From: DTWD01 sp963662965
GTDB lineage: Bacteria > Acidobacteriota > Vicinamibacteria > Vicinamibacterales > UBA8438
Direction of reading: 5' to 3'
DNA: 64,000 bases
Assembly (NCBI GenBank): GCA_963662965.1
Contig: OY759970.1
Coordinates: 2,666,001 to 2,730,000, forward strand
Part shown: in pieces, positions 45,542 through 54,378 of the stretch
How positions within the stretch are numbered: position 1 is the first letter of the stretch
Layout of the letters: each line of letters begins with the position of its first letter
Program-made: the position numbers and the translations under genes
Notes under the pieces: generated by a model
Databases searched by the model: none
Seen by the model: only the letters and a program-made list of their open reading frames with translations
What the model was told of the DNA's origin: nothing

Positions 45542-46923
45542 TCGACAGCATCAAGAACGTCTTCGCGATCCCGGACTTGCGGAAGCGTGTCCTCTTCACG
45601 CTGTTGATCCTTGGTGTGTACCGCGTTGGAAGCGCGATTCCGTCGCCGGGTGTGAACACCGAGGCCCTGCGGCTACTGGTCGAGCAGGCCGGCAACACGA
45701 TGTTCGGCCTCTACAACATGTTCTCGGGCGGTAATCTGGCGAATGCCACCATCTTCGCGCTCGGCATCATGCCGTATATCAGCGCGTCGATCATCATGCA
45801 GCTGCTGACGGTCGTGTGGCCGTATCTGGAGCGCATCTCGAAGGAAGGCGAGCTCGGTCGCCGGAAGATCACACAGTTGACACGGTACGGCACGATCGGG
45901 CTCTGTATCGTGCAGGCGATGGCGATTGCGATTTTTCTCGAGCGCCAGACCAACGTGGGTGGCCTACCGCTCGTCTACGAGCCGGGGTGGGCATTCAGAC
46001 TGATGACCGTGCTGACGCTGACGACCGGCACGGGATTCATCATGTGGCTCGGCGAGCAGATCACCGAGCGCGGCGTCGGCAACGGCATGTCGCTCATCAT
46101 CTTCGCCGGCATCGTCGTCGGCGGCCCGACCGCGCTGCTGACGACGCTGGAGCAGATGCGCAGCGGTGCAATTGGTTTGTTCACGCTGATCGCGCTCGTG
46201 GTCGTCATGGTGGCGACGGTTAGTGCCGTCGTCTTTATTGAGCGTGGGCATCGACGCGTCACCGTTCAGTACGCCAAGCGGGTCGTCGGTCGAAAGATGT
46301 ATGGCGGGACGAGCACGCACATCCCGCTCAAGGTCAACACCGGTGGCGTGATTCCGGTGATCTTTGCGTCGTCGATCATCGCGATGCCGGCGACCGCCGC
46401 GACGGCGTTTCCGGTCGGTGGGTGGGTAGATAGGATGACCGACCAGCTGACGAACGGGATGCCGCTGTACTACCTGCTGTTTATGGGCGGGATCATCTTT
46501 TTTGCCTACTTCTACACCGCCATCATTTTCAATCCGGACGATGTGGCCGAAAACATGCGGAAGTACGGCGGCTTCATTCCAGGCATCCGGCCCGGGAAAC
46601 GAACCGCCGAGCACATCGACACGATTCTCACCCGGATCACGTTCGTCGGTTCGATCTATCTCGCGTCAGTCGCGGTGATGCCCGACCTGATGATTACTGG
46701 ATTTCGCGCCGATGCGGTGCCGTTTATTGGTGACACGCTGTACAACAGCTTGCCCGGATTCATCACGAACGGGCTTGGCGTGACGTTCTATTTCGGAGGG
46801 ACGTCGCTGCTGATCATTGTCGGCGTCTCCATGGATACCGTCCAACAGGTCGAGTCGCAGTTGATCATGCGGCACTACGACGGGTTCATGAAGAAGACCC
46901 GCATTAAGGGGCGGCGGTCCTGA
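45538..46923 (+). CDS. secY: Preprotein translocase subunit SecY
   Basis: SecY, the channel subunit, 461 residues with ten membrane helices. 'RVLFTLLILGVYRVGSAIPS', 'MPYISASIIMQLLTVVWPYL', 'LGEQITERGVGNGMSLIIFA' and C-terminal 'QQVESQLIMRHYDGFMKKTR' are typical. The basic tail 'RIKGRRS' ends where adk begins (1-bp overlap). SecE is at 18971. Confidence 0.98.
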   Translation: MIDSIKNVFAIPDLRKRVLFTLLILGVYRVGSAIPSPGVNTEALRLLVEQAGNTMFGLYNMFSGGNLANATIFALGIMPYISASIIMQLLTVVWPYLERISKEGELGRRKITQLTRYGTIGLCIVQAMAIAIFLERQTNVGGLPLVYEPGWAFRLMTVLTLTTGTGFIMWLGEQITERGVGNGMSLIIFAGIVVGGPTALLTTLEQMRSGAIGLFTLIALVVVMVATVSAVVFIERGHRRVTVQYAKRVVGRKMYGGTSTHIPLKVNTGGVIPVIFASSIIAMPATAATAFPVGGWVDRMTDQLTNGMPLYYLLFMGGIIFFAYFYTAIIFNPDDVAENMRKYGGFIPGIRPGKRTAEHIDTILTRITFVGSIYLASVAVMPDLMITGFRADAVPFIGDTLYNSLPGFITNGLGVTFYFGGTSLLIIVGVSMDTVQQVESQLIMRHYDGFMKKTRIKGRRS

Positions 46924-47570
46924 TGACGCTCAATCTGGTGATGTTGGGGCCGCCCGGAGCTGGCAAGGGGACCCAGGCACATCGTCTCGCCGAGGCTCGT
47001 GGAGTCCCGCATATCTCGACTGGCGACATCCTGCGCGAGGCGGTGCAGGCCGGCACGGAGCTTGGCCAGCAAGCGAAGGCCGTCATGGACGCGGGTCAAC
47101 TCGTGAGCGATGACATCATGATCGGGATCGCAGACGAGCGTCTTGGGCGCTCGGACGCGCTTGGCGGATTCCTGCTCGACGGCTTTCCGCGAACGGTGCC
47201 ACAGGCAGAGGCGCTCGACGCGATGCTCGGCGAACGAGATCCGCTGGTCGTGATTGATCTGGCGGTGGCCGACGAGGAACTCGTCCGTCGATTGTCGAGG
47301 CGGCGTGTGTGTGGCTCTTGCGGCGCCATCATCGGGACGACGAACGGTCAGCCGCAGACCTCGTGCGCGGCGTGCGGCGGCGTCCTTGAGCAGCGCAGCG
47401 ACGACCGAGAGGAGGTCGTTCGGGAGCGTCTGTCTGTGTATCGGCAGAACACGGCGCCGCTCATTGATTTCTATCGAGCACGGCCGACGTTTCGCACGAT
47501 CGACGGCAGCCAAGCGGAAGAATCGGTGGCGGCGGCGGTGGGCGCGGCCGTTGACGGGGCGTCGGCATGA
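46923..47570 (+). CDS. adk: Adenylate kinase
   Basis: Adk interconverts AMP, ADP and ATP. The 215-residue protein has P-loop 'LGPPGAGKGTQAHRLAE', NMP site 'HISTGDILREAV', 'GFLLDGFPRTVPQAEAL' and a lid with four cysteines ('CGSCGAIIG', 'SCAACGG'), the zinc-binding long-lid form. Overlaps both secY and map, as in many spc operons. Confidence 0.97.
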   Translation: MTLNLVMLGPPGAGKGTQAHRLAEARGVPHISTGDILREAVQAGTELGQQAKAVMDAGQLVSDDIMIGIADERLGRSDALGGFLLDGFPRTVPQAEALDAMLGERDPLVVIDLAVADEELVRRLSRRRVCGSCGAIIGTTNGQPQTSCAACGGVLEQRSDDREEVVRERLSVYRQNTAPLIDFYRARPTFRTIDGSQAEESVAAAVGAAVDGASA

Positions 47571-48388
47571 TTTCTTGCAAGACACCGCCGGAGCTACAGC
47601 GGATGCGCCTCGCTAACGCGCTCGTGGCGGAAGTGCTGACTGAGCTACGGAGCCTCGTCGAGGCTGGTGCCACCACGGGAGACCTTGATGCGCTCGCCGA
47701 GAAACGCGTGCGCGCCGCCGGAGCCGTTCCAGCGTTCAAGGGGTACCAGGGTTACCCGGCGACGCTGTGCACCTCGATCAACGAGCAGGTCGTGCACGGC
47801 ATTCCGTCGGATCGAACGCTCCGTGCCGGCGATGTCGTGTCTATCGACTTGGGGGTCGTGCTAGACGGGTTCTATGGCGATTCGGCGGTCACGGTGCCAG
47901 TGGGTACCGTCTCTGAAGACACGGCGGTGCTACTGCGAGTCACCGAAGAGGCGCTCCACCGGTCGATTGCCAAGGCTCACCCAGGCGGGCGCGTTTCGGA
48001 TCTCGGCCATGCGGTGCAGACGCATGTCGAGGCGCATGGATACTCGGTCGTGCGAGAGTTCGTCGGCCACGGTATCGGTACGAGTCTGCACGAGGAGCCG
48101 CAGGTGCCCAATTATGGTGACCCCGGGCTCGGGCCCCGTCTGATGGAAGGGATGGTGCTGGCGATCGAGCCGATGGTGAACATGGGGAACGCCGCGGTTC
48201 GGGTGCTGGACGATGGTTGGACCACGGTGACTCGGGACGGGAGTCTGTCCGCGCATTTCGAGCACACGGTGGCGATTACGACGGACGGGCCGGTGGTCCT
48301 CAGTCAGCCGATGCAGGCGTCGGCGTTCGAGAGGTCGGCGACCGTGACCAGCGACACGAACCGGCTCGTGCCGGCGGATGGGGCGTGA
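47567..48388 (+). CDS. map: Methionine aminopeptidase, type I
   Basis: Map removes N-terminal Met. The 273-residue protein has metal ligands in 'VVSIDLGVVLDGFYGDSA' (two Asp), 'FVGHGIGTSLHEEPQVPNYG' (His), 'LAIEPMVNMG' (Glu) and 'AHFEHTVAIT' (Glu). The C-terminal 25 residues extend past the usual end. Its stop is followed immediately by the infA start. Confidence 0.96.
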   Translation: MISCKTPPELQRMRLANALVAEVLTELRSLVEAGATTGDLDALAEKRVRAAGAVPAFKGYQGYPATLCTSINEQVVHGIPSDRTLRAGDVVSIDLGVVLDGFYGDSAVTVPVGTVSEDTAVLLRVTEEALHRSIAKAHPGGRVSDLGHAVQTHVEAHGYSVVREFVGHGIGTSLHEEPQVPNYGDPGLGPRLMEGMVLAIEPMVNMGNAAVRVLDDGWTTVTRDGSLSAHFEHTVAITTDGPVVLSQPMQASAFERSATVTSDTNRLVPADGA

Positions 48389-48628
48389 GTGTCGGCGTCG
48401 GAGACGGATGAACATCCAAGGACGGCGGAGACAACAGTCAAAGGTGTGGTTCGGGAGGTGCTTCCGAACGCGATGTATCGTGTCGAGCTCAGTTCACACG
48501 ACCGCATCCTCGCGCACGCATCTGGCGATGCACGGCGCAACTTCGTGCGACTCCTGGTGGGGGACCGCGTGAGCGTGGCGATGTCGCCGCGCAATCGAAC
48601 GCGAGGCCGCATCACGGGTCGCCTGTGA
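48389..48628 (+). CDS. infA: Translation initiation factor IF-1
   Basis: A 79-residue IF-1, an OB-fold that sits in the 30S A site. 'VVREVLPNAMYRVELSSHDR', 'HASGDARRNFVRLLVGDRVS' and 'SPRNRTRGRITGRL' match the family. It starts GTG 48389 with about 15 additional residues before the conserved 'TVKGVVREVL'. No gap to map. Confidence 0.94.
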   Translation: MSASETDEHPRTAETTVKGVVREVLPNAMYRVELSSHDRILAHASGDARRNFVRLLVGDRVSVAMSPRNRTRGRITGRL

Positions 48629-48639
48629 CAGAGGTCAAA

Positions 48640-48753
48640 ATGAAGGTACGAACATCGGTCAAACGTATGTGTAGCAAGTGCAAAATCGTCCGCCGCCGTG
48701 GTGTCGTGCGGGTGGTGTGTCCGAACCCGAAGCACAAGCAGAGGCAGGGATAG
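48640..48753 (+). CDS. rpmJ: 50S ribosomal protein bL36
   Basis: A 37-residue L36, read from ATG 48640 to TAG 48753: 'MKVRTSVKRMCSKCKIVRR' then 'VVRVVCPNPKHKQRQG'. Three Cys and one His (CxxC...C...H) make the zinc-binding form. Sits between infA and rpsM as usual. Too short for most ORF callers. Confidence 0.97.
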   Translation: MKVRTSVKRMCSKCKIVRRRGVVRVVCPNPKHKQRQG

Positions 48754-48757
48754 CGCG

Positions 48758-49132
48758 ATGGCACGGATCGCAGGCGTTGATCTCCCGAGAACCAAGCGGG
48801 TCGAAGTCGGCCTGACGTACATCTTTGGGATTGGCCCCCATCGTTCAGGCGTCATTCTCGAGGCGTCCGGCGTCAGCCCGGACGCACGCGTTAAGGATTT
48901 GACCGAAGACGAAGTTCGCAAGATCAACCTGGTGATCGAGGAACAGGGACGCGTGGAGGGCGATCTCCGTAAGGAGATCTCGATGAACATCAAGCGTCTC
49001 ATTGAGATCGGGTGCTACCGCGGGTTGCGTCACCGGCGCAATCTCCCGGTGCGCGGGCAGCGCACCAGCACCAACGCTCGGACGCGCAAGGGGCCGCGCA
49101 AGGGCGCCGTCGCCAAGAAGAAGACGATCTAG
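48758..49132 (+). CDS. rpsM: 30S ribosomal protein uS13
   Basis: A 124-residue S13 from ATG 48758: 'MARIAGVDLPRTKRVEVGLT', 'YIFGIGPHRSGVILEASGV', 'GLRHRRNLPVRGQRTSTNAR'. First gene of the alpha operon. The open frame upstream to 48698 lies inside rpmJ. Confidence 0.98.
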   Translation: MARIAGVDLPRTKRVEVGLTYIFGIGPHRSGVILEASGVSPDARVKDLTEDEVRKINLVIEEQGRVEGDLRKEISMNIKRLIEIGCYRGLRHRRNLPVRGQRTSTNARTRKGPRKGAVAKKKTI

Positions 49133-49140
49133 GAATTGGA

Positions 49141-49581
49141 ATGGCAAAAGTTGAAACGGTTGAGAGCGGGCTGCCGGCCGGCCGGCCGAAGCGGCGCAAG
49201 AAGACCTTCAAGAAGCGGGGCGAGAAGCGCGTCGTCCACCACGGCGTCGTGCACATTCTGGCGTCGTTCAACAACACCATCATCACGATCACCGACGGTG
49301 ACGGGGCGGTGTTGGCGTGGTCGAGCGCCGGTGGCATCGGCTTCAAGGGGTCACGGAAGGGGACGCCGTTCGCCGCCACGCAGGCGGCGATTTCGGCCGG
49401 GCATGGCGCCAAAGCGTTCGGCGTACGTTCCGTTGACGTCAAGGTCAAGGGACCAGGCGCCGGGCGGGAGTCGGCGATCCGCGCGCTGCAGACATCGGTG
49501 GGGCTGCAGATCAAGTCCATTCGTGACGTGACGCCGATCCCTCACAACGGGTGTCGGCCGCCCAAGAAGCGCCGTGTCTGA
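49141..49581 (+). CDS. rpsK: 30S ribosomal protein uS11
   Basis: A 146-residue S11 from ATG 49141. An N-terminal basic extension ('AGRPKRRKKTFKKRGEKRVV') precedes 'GVVHILASFNNTIITITDGD' and 'SSAGGIGFKGSRKGTPFAAT'; ends 'PHNGCRPPKKRRV'. 8 bp after rpsM. Confidence 0.98.
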   Translation: MAKVETVESGLPAGRPKRRKKTFKKRGEKRVVHHGVVHILASFNNTIITITDGDGAVLAWSSAGGIGFKGSRKGTPFAATQAAISAGHGAKAFGVRSVDVKVKGPGAGRESAIRALQTSVGLQIKSIRDVTPIPHNGCRPPKKRRV

Positions 49582-49648
49582 TTTCAGGGAACGGCGCGTC
49601 GCTCATTCAAAGACGCGGCGCGTCTTGTAGAGAGGGAGCTCAGAAAGC

Positions 49649-50278
49649 ATGGCACGTTACGTCGGACCGGTCTGCCGGTTGTGTCGGCGGGAGGGGATGA
49701 AGCTCTTCCTGAAAGGGGAGCGCTGTTACGGCGAGAAGTGTGCGATCGAGCGGCGAAACGTGCCGCCCGGCCAGCACGGCAAGGGCCGTAGGGCAAAGCT
49801 CCAAGGGTACGGATTGCAGCTTCGCGAGAAGCAGCGCGTCAAGCGGATGTACGGCGTGCTCGAGCGGCAGTTCCGGCGCTACTTCGAAGAGGCCGATCGT
49901 CGGAAAGGTATTACCGGCGAGACGTTGTTGCAGCTGCTCGAGAGTCGATTGGACAACGTCGTCTATCGACTTGGCTTCGCGACGTCACGGTCGCAGGCGC
50001 GCCAGCTCGTGCGCCACGGTCACTTCCACGTCAACGGTCGGCGTGCCGACATTCCGTCGTTCTCGCTTCGCGCCGGTGACAAGGTGAGCGTGAAATCGAC
50101 AAGCGCAAAGAATCCTGTGATTCAGTATGCAATGGAAGAGGTCAAGGGCCGCGGAATCCCGGAGTGGCTGGAGCTGGACACGGAGGGGCGCGTTGGTCGC
50201 CTCGCCGCCATCCCCACGAAGGAGCAGCTGAATCTGCCAGTGCAAGAGCAACTCATCGTGGAGCTGTATTCGAAATAG
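49649..50278 (+). CDS. rpsD: 30S ribosomal protein uS4
   Basis: A 209-residue S4 with the zinc-binding N-terminus (Cys9, Cys12, Cys26, Cys31 in 'GPVCRLCRREGMKLFLKGER' and after) and the S4 RNA-binding domain 'LLQLLESRLDNVVYRLGFAT', 'SRSQARQLVRHGHFHVNGRR'. AGAGAGGGAGC precedes the start. A primary 16S binder and, in E. coli, the alpha-operon repressor. Confidence 0.98.
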   Translation: MARYVGPVCRLCRREGMKLFLKGERCYGEKCAIERRNVPPGQHGKGRRAKLQGYGLQLREKQRVKRMYGVLERQFRRYFEEADRRKGITGETLLQLLESRLDNVVYRLGFATSRSQARQLVRHGHFHVNGRRADIPSFSLRAGDKVSVKSTSAKNPVIQYAMEEVKGRGIPEWLELDTEGRVGRLAAIPTKEQLNLPVQEQLIVELYSK

Positions 50279-50332
50279 GGGACCCCGCGTGCCGGTCACG
50301 GTGGGGGCCGGCCTGTGAAAGGACTGAACTCG

Positions 50333-51325
50333 ATGTTGTGGAAAGGTTTCCAGCGACCGAAGGTTCTGGAGTACGAACGCGAGACACTCACGGAACAGTA
50401 CGGACGCTTCTACGCGCAGCCGTTCGAGCGCGGGTTCGGCACGACGATCGGAAACGCGCTGCGACGCGTCCTTCTCTCGTCGATCGAGGGCGCTGCGGTG
50501 ACCGCGGTCAAAATTGATGGTGTGCTACACGAATTCTCGCCCATTCAGGGAGTGGTCGAGGACGCGACTGATATCATTCTCAACCTCAAGCAGATTCCGA
50601 TCAAGATCCACGTCGACCACGCGAAAACGCTGATGGTGAAGGCCGGCAAGGCCGGCGAGGTCAAAGCGGGTGACATCGAGAGCGACGCCGACGTGGAGAT
50701 TCTTGAGCCCGACGTGCACATTGCGACGATTGCCGACGGTGGCGGCCTCAACATGGAGCTGCGGGTCAAGCGCGGACGCGGCTACGTGTCCGCCGACAAG
50801 AATTTCGAGGAGGAGCTCGGCATCGGCTGGATTCCGGTCGACTCCGTGCACTCGCCGGTCAAGAAGGTCAACTACTTGGTGGAGGCGGCGCGTCTCGGTC
50901 AGACGACGGACTACGACAAGCTGACGGTCGACGTCTGGACCGATGGCACGATCAGCGCGCGGGACGCCGTCTCGCTTAGCGCAAAGCTCGTTCGTGACCA
51001 TCTCCACATCTTCATCAACATCGATGATCCGATCGAACAGCCGCAAGAACCGGCGCCGGAGACGCCGACGGCGGTGGTGAACGAGCACATCGACAAGAGT
51101 GTCGAGGAGCTCGAACTGTCGGTTCGCTCGTACAACTGTCTGAAGAACGCCAACATCCTGACGATTCGAGAGCTCGTGCAGAAGAGCGAGCCGGAGATGT
51201 TGCGCACGAAGAACTTCGGGCGCAAATCACTGAACGAAATCACGGAGATTCTTCTCGGGATGGGGCTGAGTCTCGGGATGCGTCTTGACGTGCCGGCCGC
51301 CGCGGCGCCGCCGGCAGCCGAATAG
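50333..51325 (+). CDS. rpoA: DNA-directed RNA polymerase subunit alpha
   Basis: RpoA, 330 residues. The N-domain has 'RGFGTTIGNALRRVLLSSIE' and 'VEDATDIILNLKQIPIKIHV'; the C-domain has 'LSVRSYNCLKNANILTIREL' and 'TKNFGRKSLNEITEILLGMG'. I chose ATG 50333 ('MLWKGFQRPKVLEYERETLT') because AAAGGA lies 9 bp upstream; an in-frame GTG at 50315 would add six residues. Ends in an Ala/Pro tail. Confidence 0.97.
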   Translation: MLWKGFQRPKVLEYERETLTEQYGRFYAQPFERGFGTTIGNALRRVLLSSIEGAAVTAVKIDGVLHEFSPIQGVVEDATDIILNLKQIPIKIHVDHAKTLMVKAGKAGEVKAGDIESDADVEILEPDVHIATIADGGGLNMELRVKRGRGYVSADKNFEEELGIGWIPVDSVHSPVKKVNYLVEAARLGQTTDYDKLTVDVWTDGTISARDAVSLSAKLVRDHLHIFINIDDPIEQPQEPAPETPTAVVNEHIDKSVEELELSVRSYNCLKNANILTIRELVQKSEPEMLRTKNFGRKSLNEITEILLGMGLSLGMRLDVPAAAAPPAAE

Positions 51326-51364
51326 CACACGAAAGACGCGAAATCGCTAGGAAAGAATAGACCC

Positions 51365-51940
51365 ATGCGTCATCGAGTCGCCCACCGCCGGCTTGGCCGG
51401 ACTACGGAGCATCGCCTGGCGCTGCTGCGAAACCAGGCACAGGCCCTGCTTCGTCACGAACGGATCAACACGACCGTCGCCAAGGCGAAGGAGCTTCGCC
51501 CGTTCGTGGAGCGGTTGATCACCGTCGCGAAGCGCGGTTTGACCGACGGCGCCGACACCACACGCGCGCTGCATGCGCGGCGCTTGGTTCGACGTGACCT
51601 GGCCGACCGGGAAGTGGCGAGCAAGCTGTTCGAGACGATCGCGCCCCGCTTCGCGAGTCGCCCCGGCGGTTATACGCGGATGCTTCGTATCGGCCGGCGG
51701 CAGGGGGACGATGCGGAAGTGGCGCAGGTGGAGCTGTTGGGCAGCGAGTACGATCCAGAGCTCGCCGCCGGCCCAGCCGCCGGCGAGGCGAGCGAGTCGT
51801 CCGGCGGTGAAGGCGTCGGTGGGCGCATCCGGCAGGTCGCCCGTCGAATCCGGGGCGGCGACAAGGCCGACGGTGGCCGCGCTAGGCCGGAATCCGGCGG
51901 CGCGAAGGCGCAGCCGAAGCGCACACGGAAAAAAGTGTAG
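51365..51940 (+). CDS. rplQ: 50S ribosomal protein bL17 with extended C-terminus
   Basis: Residues 1 to about 125 are L17: 'MRHRVAHRRLGRTTEHRLAL', 'ALLRHERINTTVAKAKELRP', 'YTRMLRIGRRQGDDAEVAQV'. A tail of about 65 residues follows, Gly/Glu/Ala then Arg/Lys-rich ('GGAKAQPKRTRKKV'), absent from E. coli L17. Last gene of the plus-strand superoperon. Confidence 0.96.
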   Translation: MRHRVAHRRLGRTTEHRLALLRNQAQALLRHERINTTVAKAKELRPFVERLITVAKRGLTDGADTTRALHARRLVRRDLADREVASKLFETIAPRFASRPGGYTRMLRIGRRQGDDAEVAQVELLGSEYDPELAAGPAAGEASESSGGEGVGGRIRQVARRIRGGDKADGGRARPESGGAKAQPKRTRKKV

Positions 51941-51950
51941 GAGTCCTTTC

Positions 51951-52043
51951 TTAGACGGGGCCTGACGCCCCGAACCTCGCCGGCGGCACTCGCGGGAACC
52001 CCTTCGCCCCACTCCGTGCCGCCTGGGCGCGCCGTGCGCACCC
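51951..52043 (-). repeat. Dispersed GC-rich intergenic repeat, copy F
   Basis: Minus orientation, in the 105-bp gap between convergent rplQ and the EF-G paralogue. Head TGCGCACGGCGCGCCC, middle GGAGTGGGGC, tail GGTTCGGGGC-GTCAG-GCCCC then GTCTAA. Placed where a bidirectional terminator would be expected, but no T-run accompanies it. Confidence 0.75.
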
Positions 52044-52045
52044 AC

Positions 52046-54145
52046 TTACTCCTCTTCCGCGGTTGCCTCGCCACGCTCCGCCTTCGCCGCGGCCACGATC
52101 TTCGCATGGAGGTGTGAGGGCACTTCCTCGTAGTGCGAGAACTCCATGTGGTACGATCCGCGGCCGCCCGTCGCCGAGGTGATCTGCTGCTCATACGTCA
52201 ACATCTCGGACATCGGGACTTGCGCCTTGATCAGCGTCGAGACGCCGCGCGTTTCCATCCCGCCGATGCGCCCTCGGCGCCCGTTCAAGTCGCCCATGAG
52301 GTCGCCGGCAAAGTCACTCGGGGCGTAGATTTCCACGTTCATCACAGGCTCGAGCAAGGTCGGTCTGGCCTTCGACATCGCGTCCAGAAACGCGAGACGA
52401 CCGGCCATCTTGAATGACATCTCGTTGGAGTCGACCGAGTGGAACTGTCCGTCGTAGAGGGTCACCTTGAAGTCGACCATCGGGTAGCCCGCCAGGTATC
52501 CCTTGTCGCGCGCCTCCTGGATGCCCTTCTCGACCGCTGGAATGAACTGCCGCGGAATGGACCCGCCGAAGATCTCGTTGGCGAAGGAGAACTCCTCCCC
52601 GCGCGCCAGCGGTTCTACCCGAATCTTGCAGTCGCCAAACTGGCCGTGGCCTCCTGACTGCTTCTTGTGTCGACCATGCGCCTCGGTCGATGCGGTAATC
52701 GTCTCGCGATACGCGATGCGGGGGAGCTTGAGGTTGACCTCGACGCCGAACCGGCGTTTGAGCTTGGCGACGGTGACTTCGATATGGAGCTGACCCTGAC
52801 CGGACAGCAAGAGCTGTTTCGTTTGCGCGTCCCGTTCGTACTGAATCGTCGGATCCTCTTCCTCCAGGCGTTTCAGTGCCCCGCTGATCTTTTCCTCGTC
52901 GCCACGGCTCTTCGGCTCTATGGCGTAGGAGAGGACCGGCTCGGCGAACGAGATCGGCTTGAACGCCGTCTTGCTCCCTTTGTCGGTCAACGTGTCACTC
53001 GTTTGCGTGTCCTTGAGCTTCGCCACCGCACCAAGGTCGCCTGCCTTCACTTCCGGAACGGCCTCTTGGTCCTTTCCCTGCATGACCGCGAGCGCCCCGA
53101 GACGTTCGTTGGATTCCCGTGTGAGGTTGTAAACGGACGAATCGGATTGGAGTGTCCCGGCCGCGACGCGAAACAGTGTGATGCGCCCCGCGAAGGGGTC
53201 GGCGATGGTTTTCCAGACGAATGCGGCGGACGGAGCGGTATCGCTGGCATCGTACGTCGCGTCATCACCGCTCTCGCGGTCGACAGCGGGCAACGGGTGG
53301 TCCGCCGCGGACGGCAGATACGTCCGGATGGTGTCGAGCAGCGGCTGGATGCCGATGTTTGCGTGGGCGGACGTGCAGACGAGCGGAAAGACGTGACGTC
53401 CCATCGTCGCCGTCTTGAGGCCCGCCTCGAAGTCCTCCTGACCGAGGGTTCCCTCCTCGAAGAACTTCTCCATCAGCGAGTCGTCGGTCTCCGCGATCAT
53501 TTCGATCAGCGCTTCGCGGGCGCTGGCTGCTTGGTCGGTCAGTTCATCTGGCACCTCGCCGATCGTCGGCGAGCCGCTGCCGTCCGTGGTGAAGGTCGCG
53601 CTCTTCATGCCAATGAGGTCGACACAGCCGTGAAAGGTCTTTTCGGCGCCGATCGGAATCTGTATCGGGACGACGGCGCGTCCCACGGATCCGTGCAACG
53701 ATTCGAGTGAACGCTCAAGGCTGGCCCGCTCGCGGTCGAGGAGGTTGAGGACGACCAGACAGGGCAATCCGAGCTCCTCGGCGATGCTCCAGACCTTCTC
53801 TGTTTGGACCTCGACGCCGGCGACCGCGTCAACGACGACGACGGCGGCGTCTGCGACCCGAAGAGCCGCTCGCGTATCGCTCATGAAGTTGCCGATTCCA
53901 GGTGTGTCGATCAGGTTGATCTTCGTCTTGTTCCACTCGGCAAACGCGACACTCGACGACAAGGTGTGCTTGCGGGCGACCTCTTCGTCATCGAAGTCGG
54001 TGACGGTCGTCCCTTCGTCGACCATGCCGAGGCGGTTCACCATTTTTGCGTCGAACAGCATCGCGGAGACCAATTGCGTCTTCCCCGAACCACTGTGGCC
54101 CACGATGGCAACATTGCGGATGCTCGACGCGTCATAGACCCTCAT
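52046..54145 (-). CDS. EF-G-like translation GTPase (FusA2 type)
   Basis: This 699-residue paralogue has the five-domain EF-G layout. G1 is 'VGHSGSGKTQLVSAML' instead of AHIDAGKTTTTE, G3 is 'DTPGIGNFMSD' with the usual catalytic His of 'PGH' replaced by Ile, and G4 is 'NLLDRE' instead of NKMD. Domains IV-V keep 'SGGHGQFGDCKIRV' and 'GDLNGRRGRIGGMETRG'. Such FusA2 proteins coexist with real EF-G in many bacteria; known members differ in translocation or recycling and GTPase activity. AGGAGGGAG precedes the ATG. Ends in an acidic tail ('GEATAEEE'). Strand opposite to the ribosomal superoperon. Confidence 0.9.
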   Translation of the reverse strand: MRVYDASSIRNVAIVGHSGSGKTQLVSAMLFDAKMVNRLGMVDEGTTVTDFDDEEVARKHTLSSSVAFAEWNKTKINLIDTPGIGNFMSDTRAALRVADAAVVVVDAVAGVEVQTEKVWSIAEELGLPCLVVLNLLDRERASLERSLESLHGSVGRAVVPIQIPIGAEKTFHGCVDLIGMKSATFTTDGSGSPTIGEVPDELTDQAASAREALIEMIAETDDSLMEKFFEEGTLGQEDFEAGLKTATMGRHVFPLVCTSAHANIGIQPLLDTIRTYLPSAADHPLPAVDRESGDDATYDASDTAPSAAFVWKTIADPFAGRITLFRVAAGTLQSDSSVYNLTRESNERLGALAVMQGKDQEAVPEVKAGDLGAVAKLKDTQTSDTLTDKGSKTAFKPISFAEPVLSYAIEPKSRGDEEKISGALKRLEEEDPTIQYERDAQTKQLLLSGQGQLHIEVTVAKLKRRFGVEVNLKLPRIAYRETITASTEAHGRHKKQSGGHGQFGDCKIRVEPLARGEEFSFANEIFGGSIPRQFIPAVEKGIQEARDKGYLAGYPMVDFKVTLYDGQFHSVDSNEMSFKMAGRLAFLDAMSKARPTLLEPVMNVEIYAPSDFAGDLMGDLNGRRGRIGGMETRGVSTLIKAQVPMSEMLTYEQQITSATGGRGSYHMEFSHYEEVPSHLHAKIVAAAKAERGEATAEEE

Positions 54146-54274
54146 AAACGCTCTCCCTCCTGTTCCCTCGCTTCCAATCTTTGGGCGGGGTTCTGACGAC
54201 CACTGGTGCCTGGCGGCTGAACCCTGGACGACGGAGCCCTAGATCGTACAGTGTGCGGACGAGGGGCTCAAGCT

Positions 54275-54378
54275 CTAGACGGGGCTGACTGCCCGGAGCC
54301 CCGTCGCCGCCGCTACGCGGGGGGGGACACACCCCACATGCCCCACTCCGCGTCGGCGGGGGCGCGCTGTGCGCGCCC
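54275..54378 (-). repeat. Dispersed GC-rich intergenic repeat, copy G
   Basis: Minus orientation, 130 bp upstream of the EF-G paralogue. Head GGGCGCGCACAGCGCGCCC, middle GGAGTGGGGC, a run of Gs/Cs, tail GGGGCTCCGGGC then AGCCCCGTCTAG. Closest to the family consensus at both ends. Confidence 0.75.
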
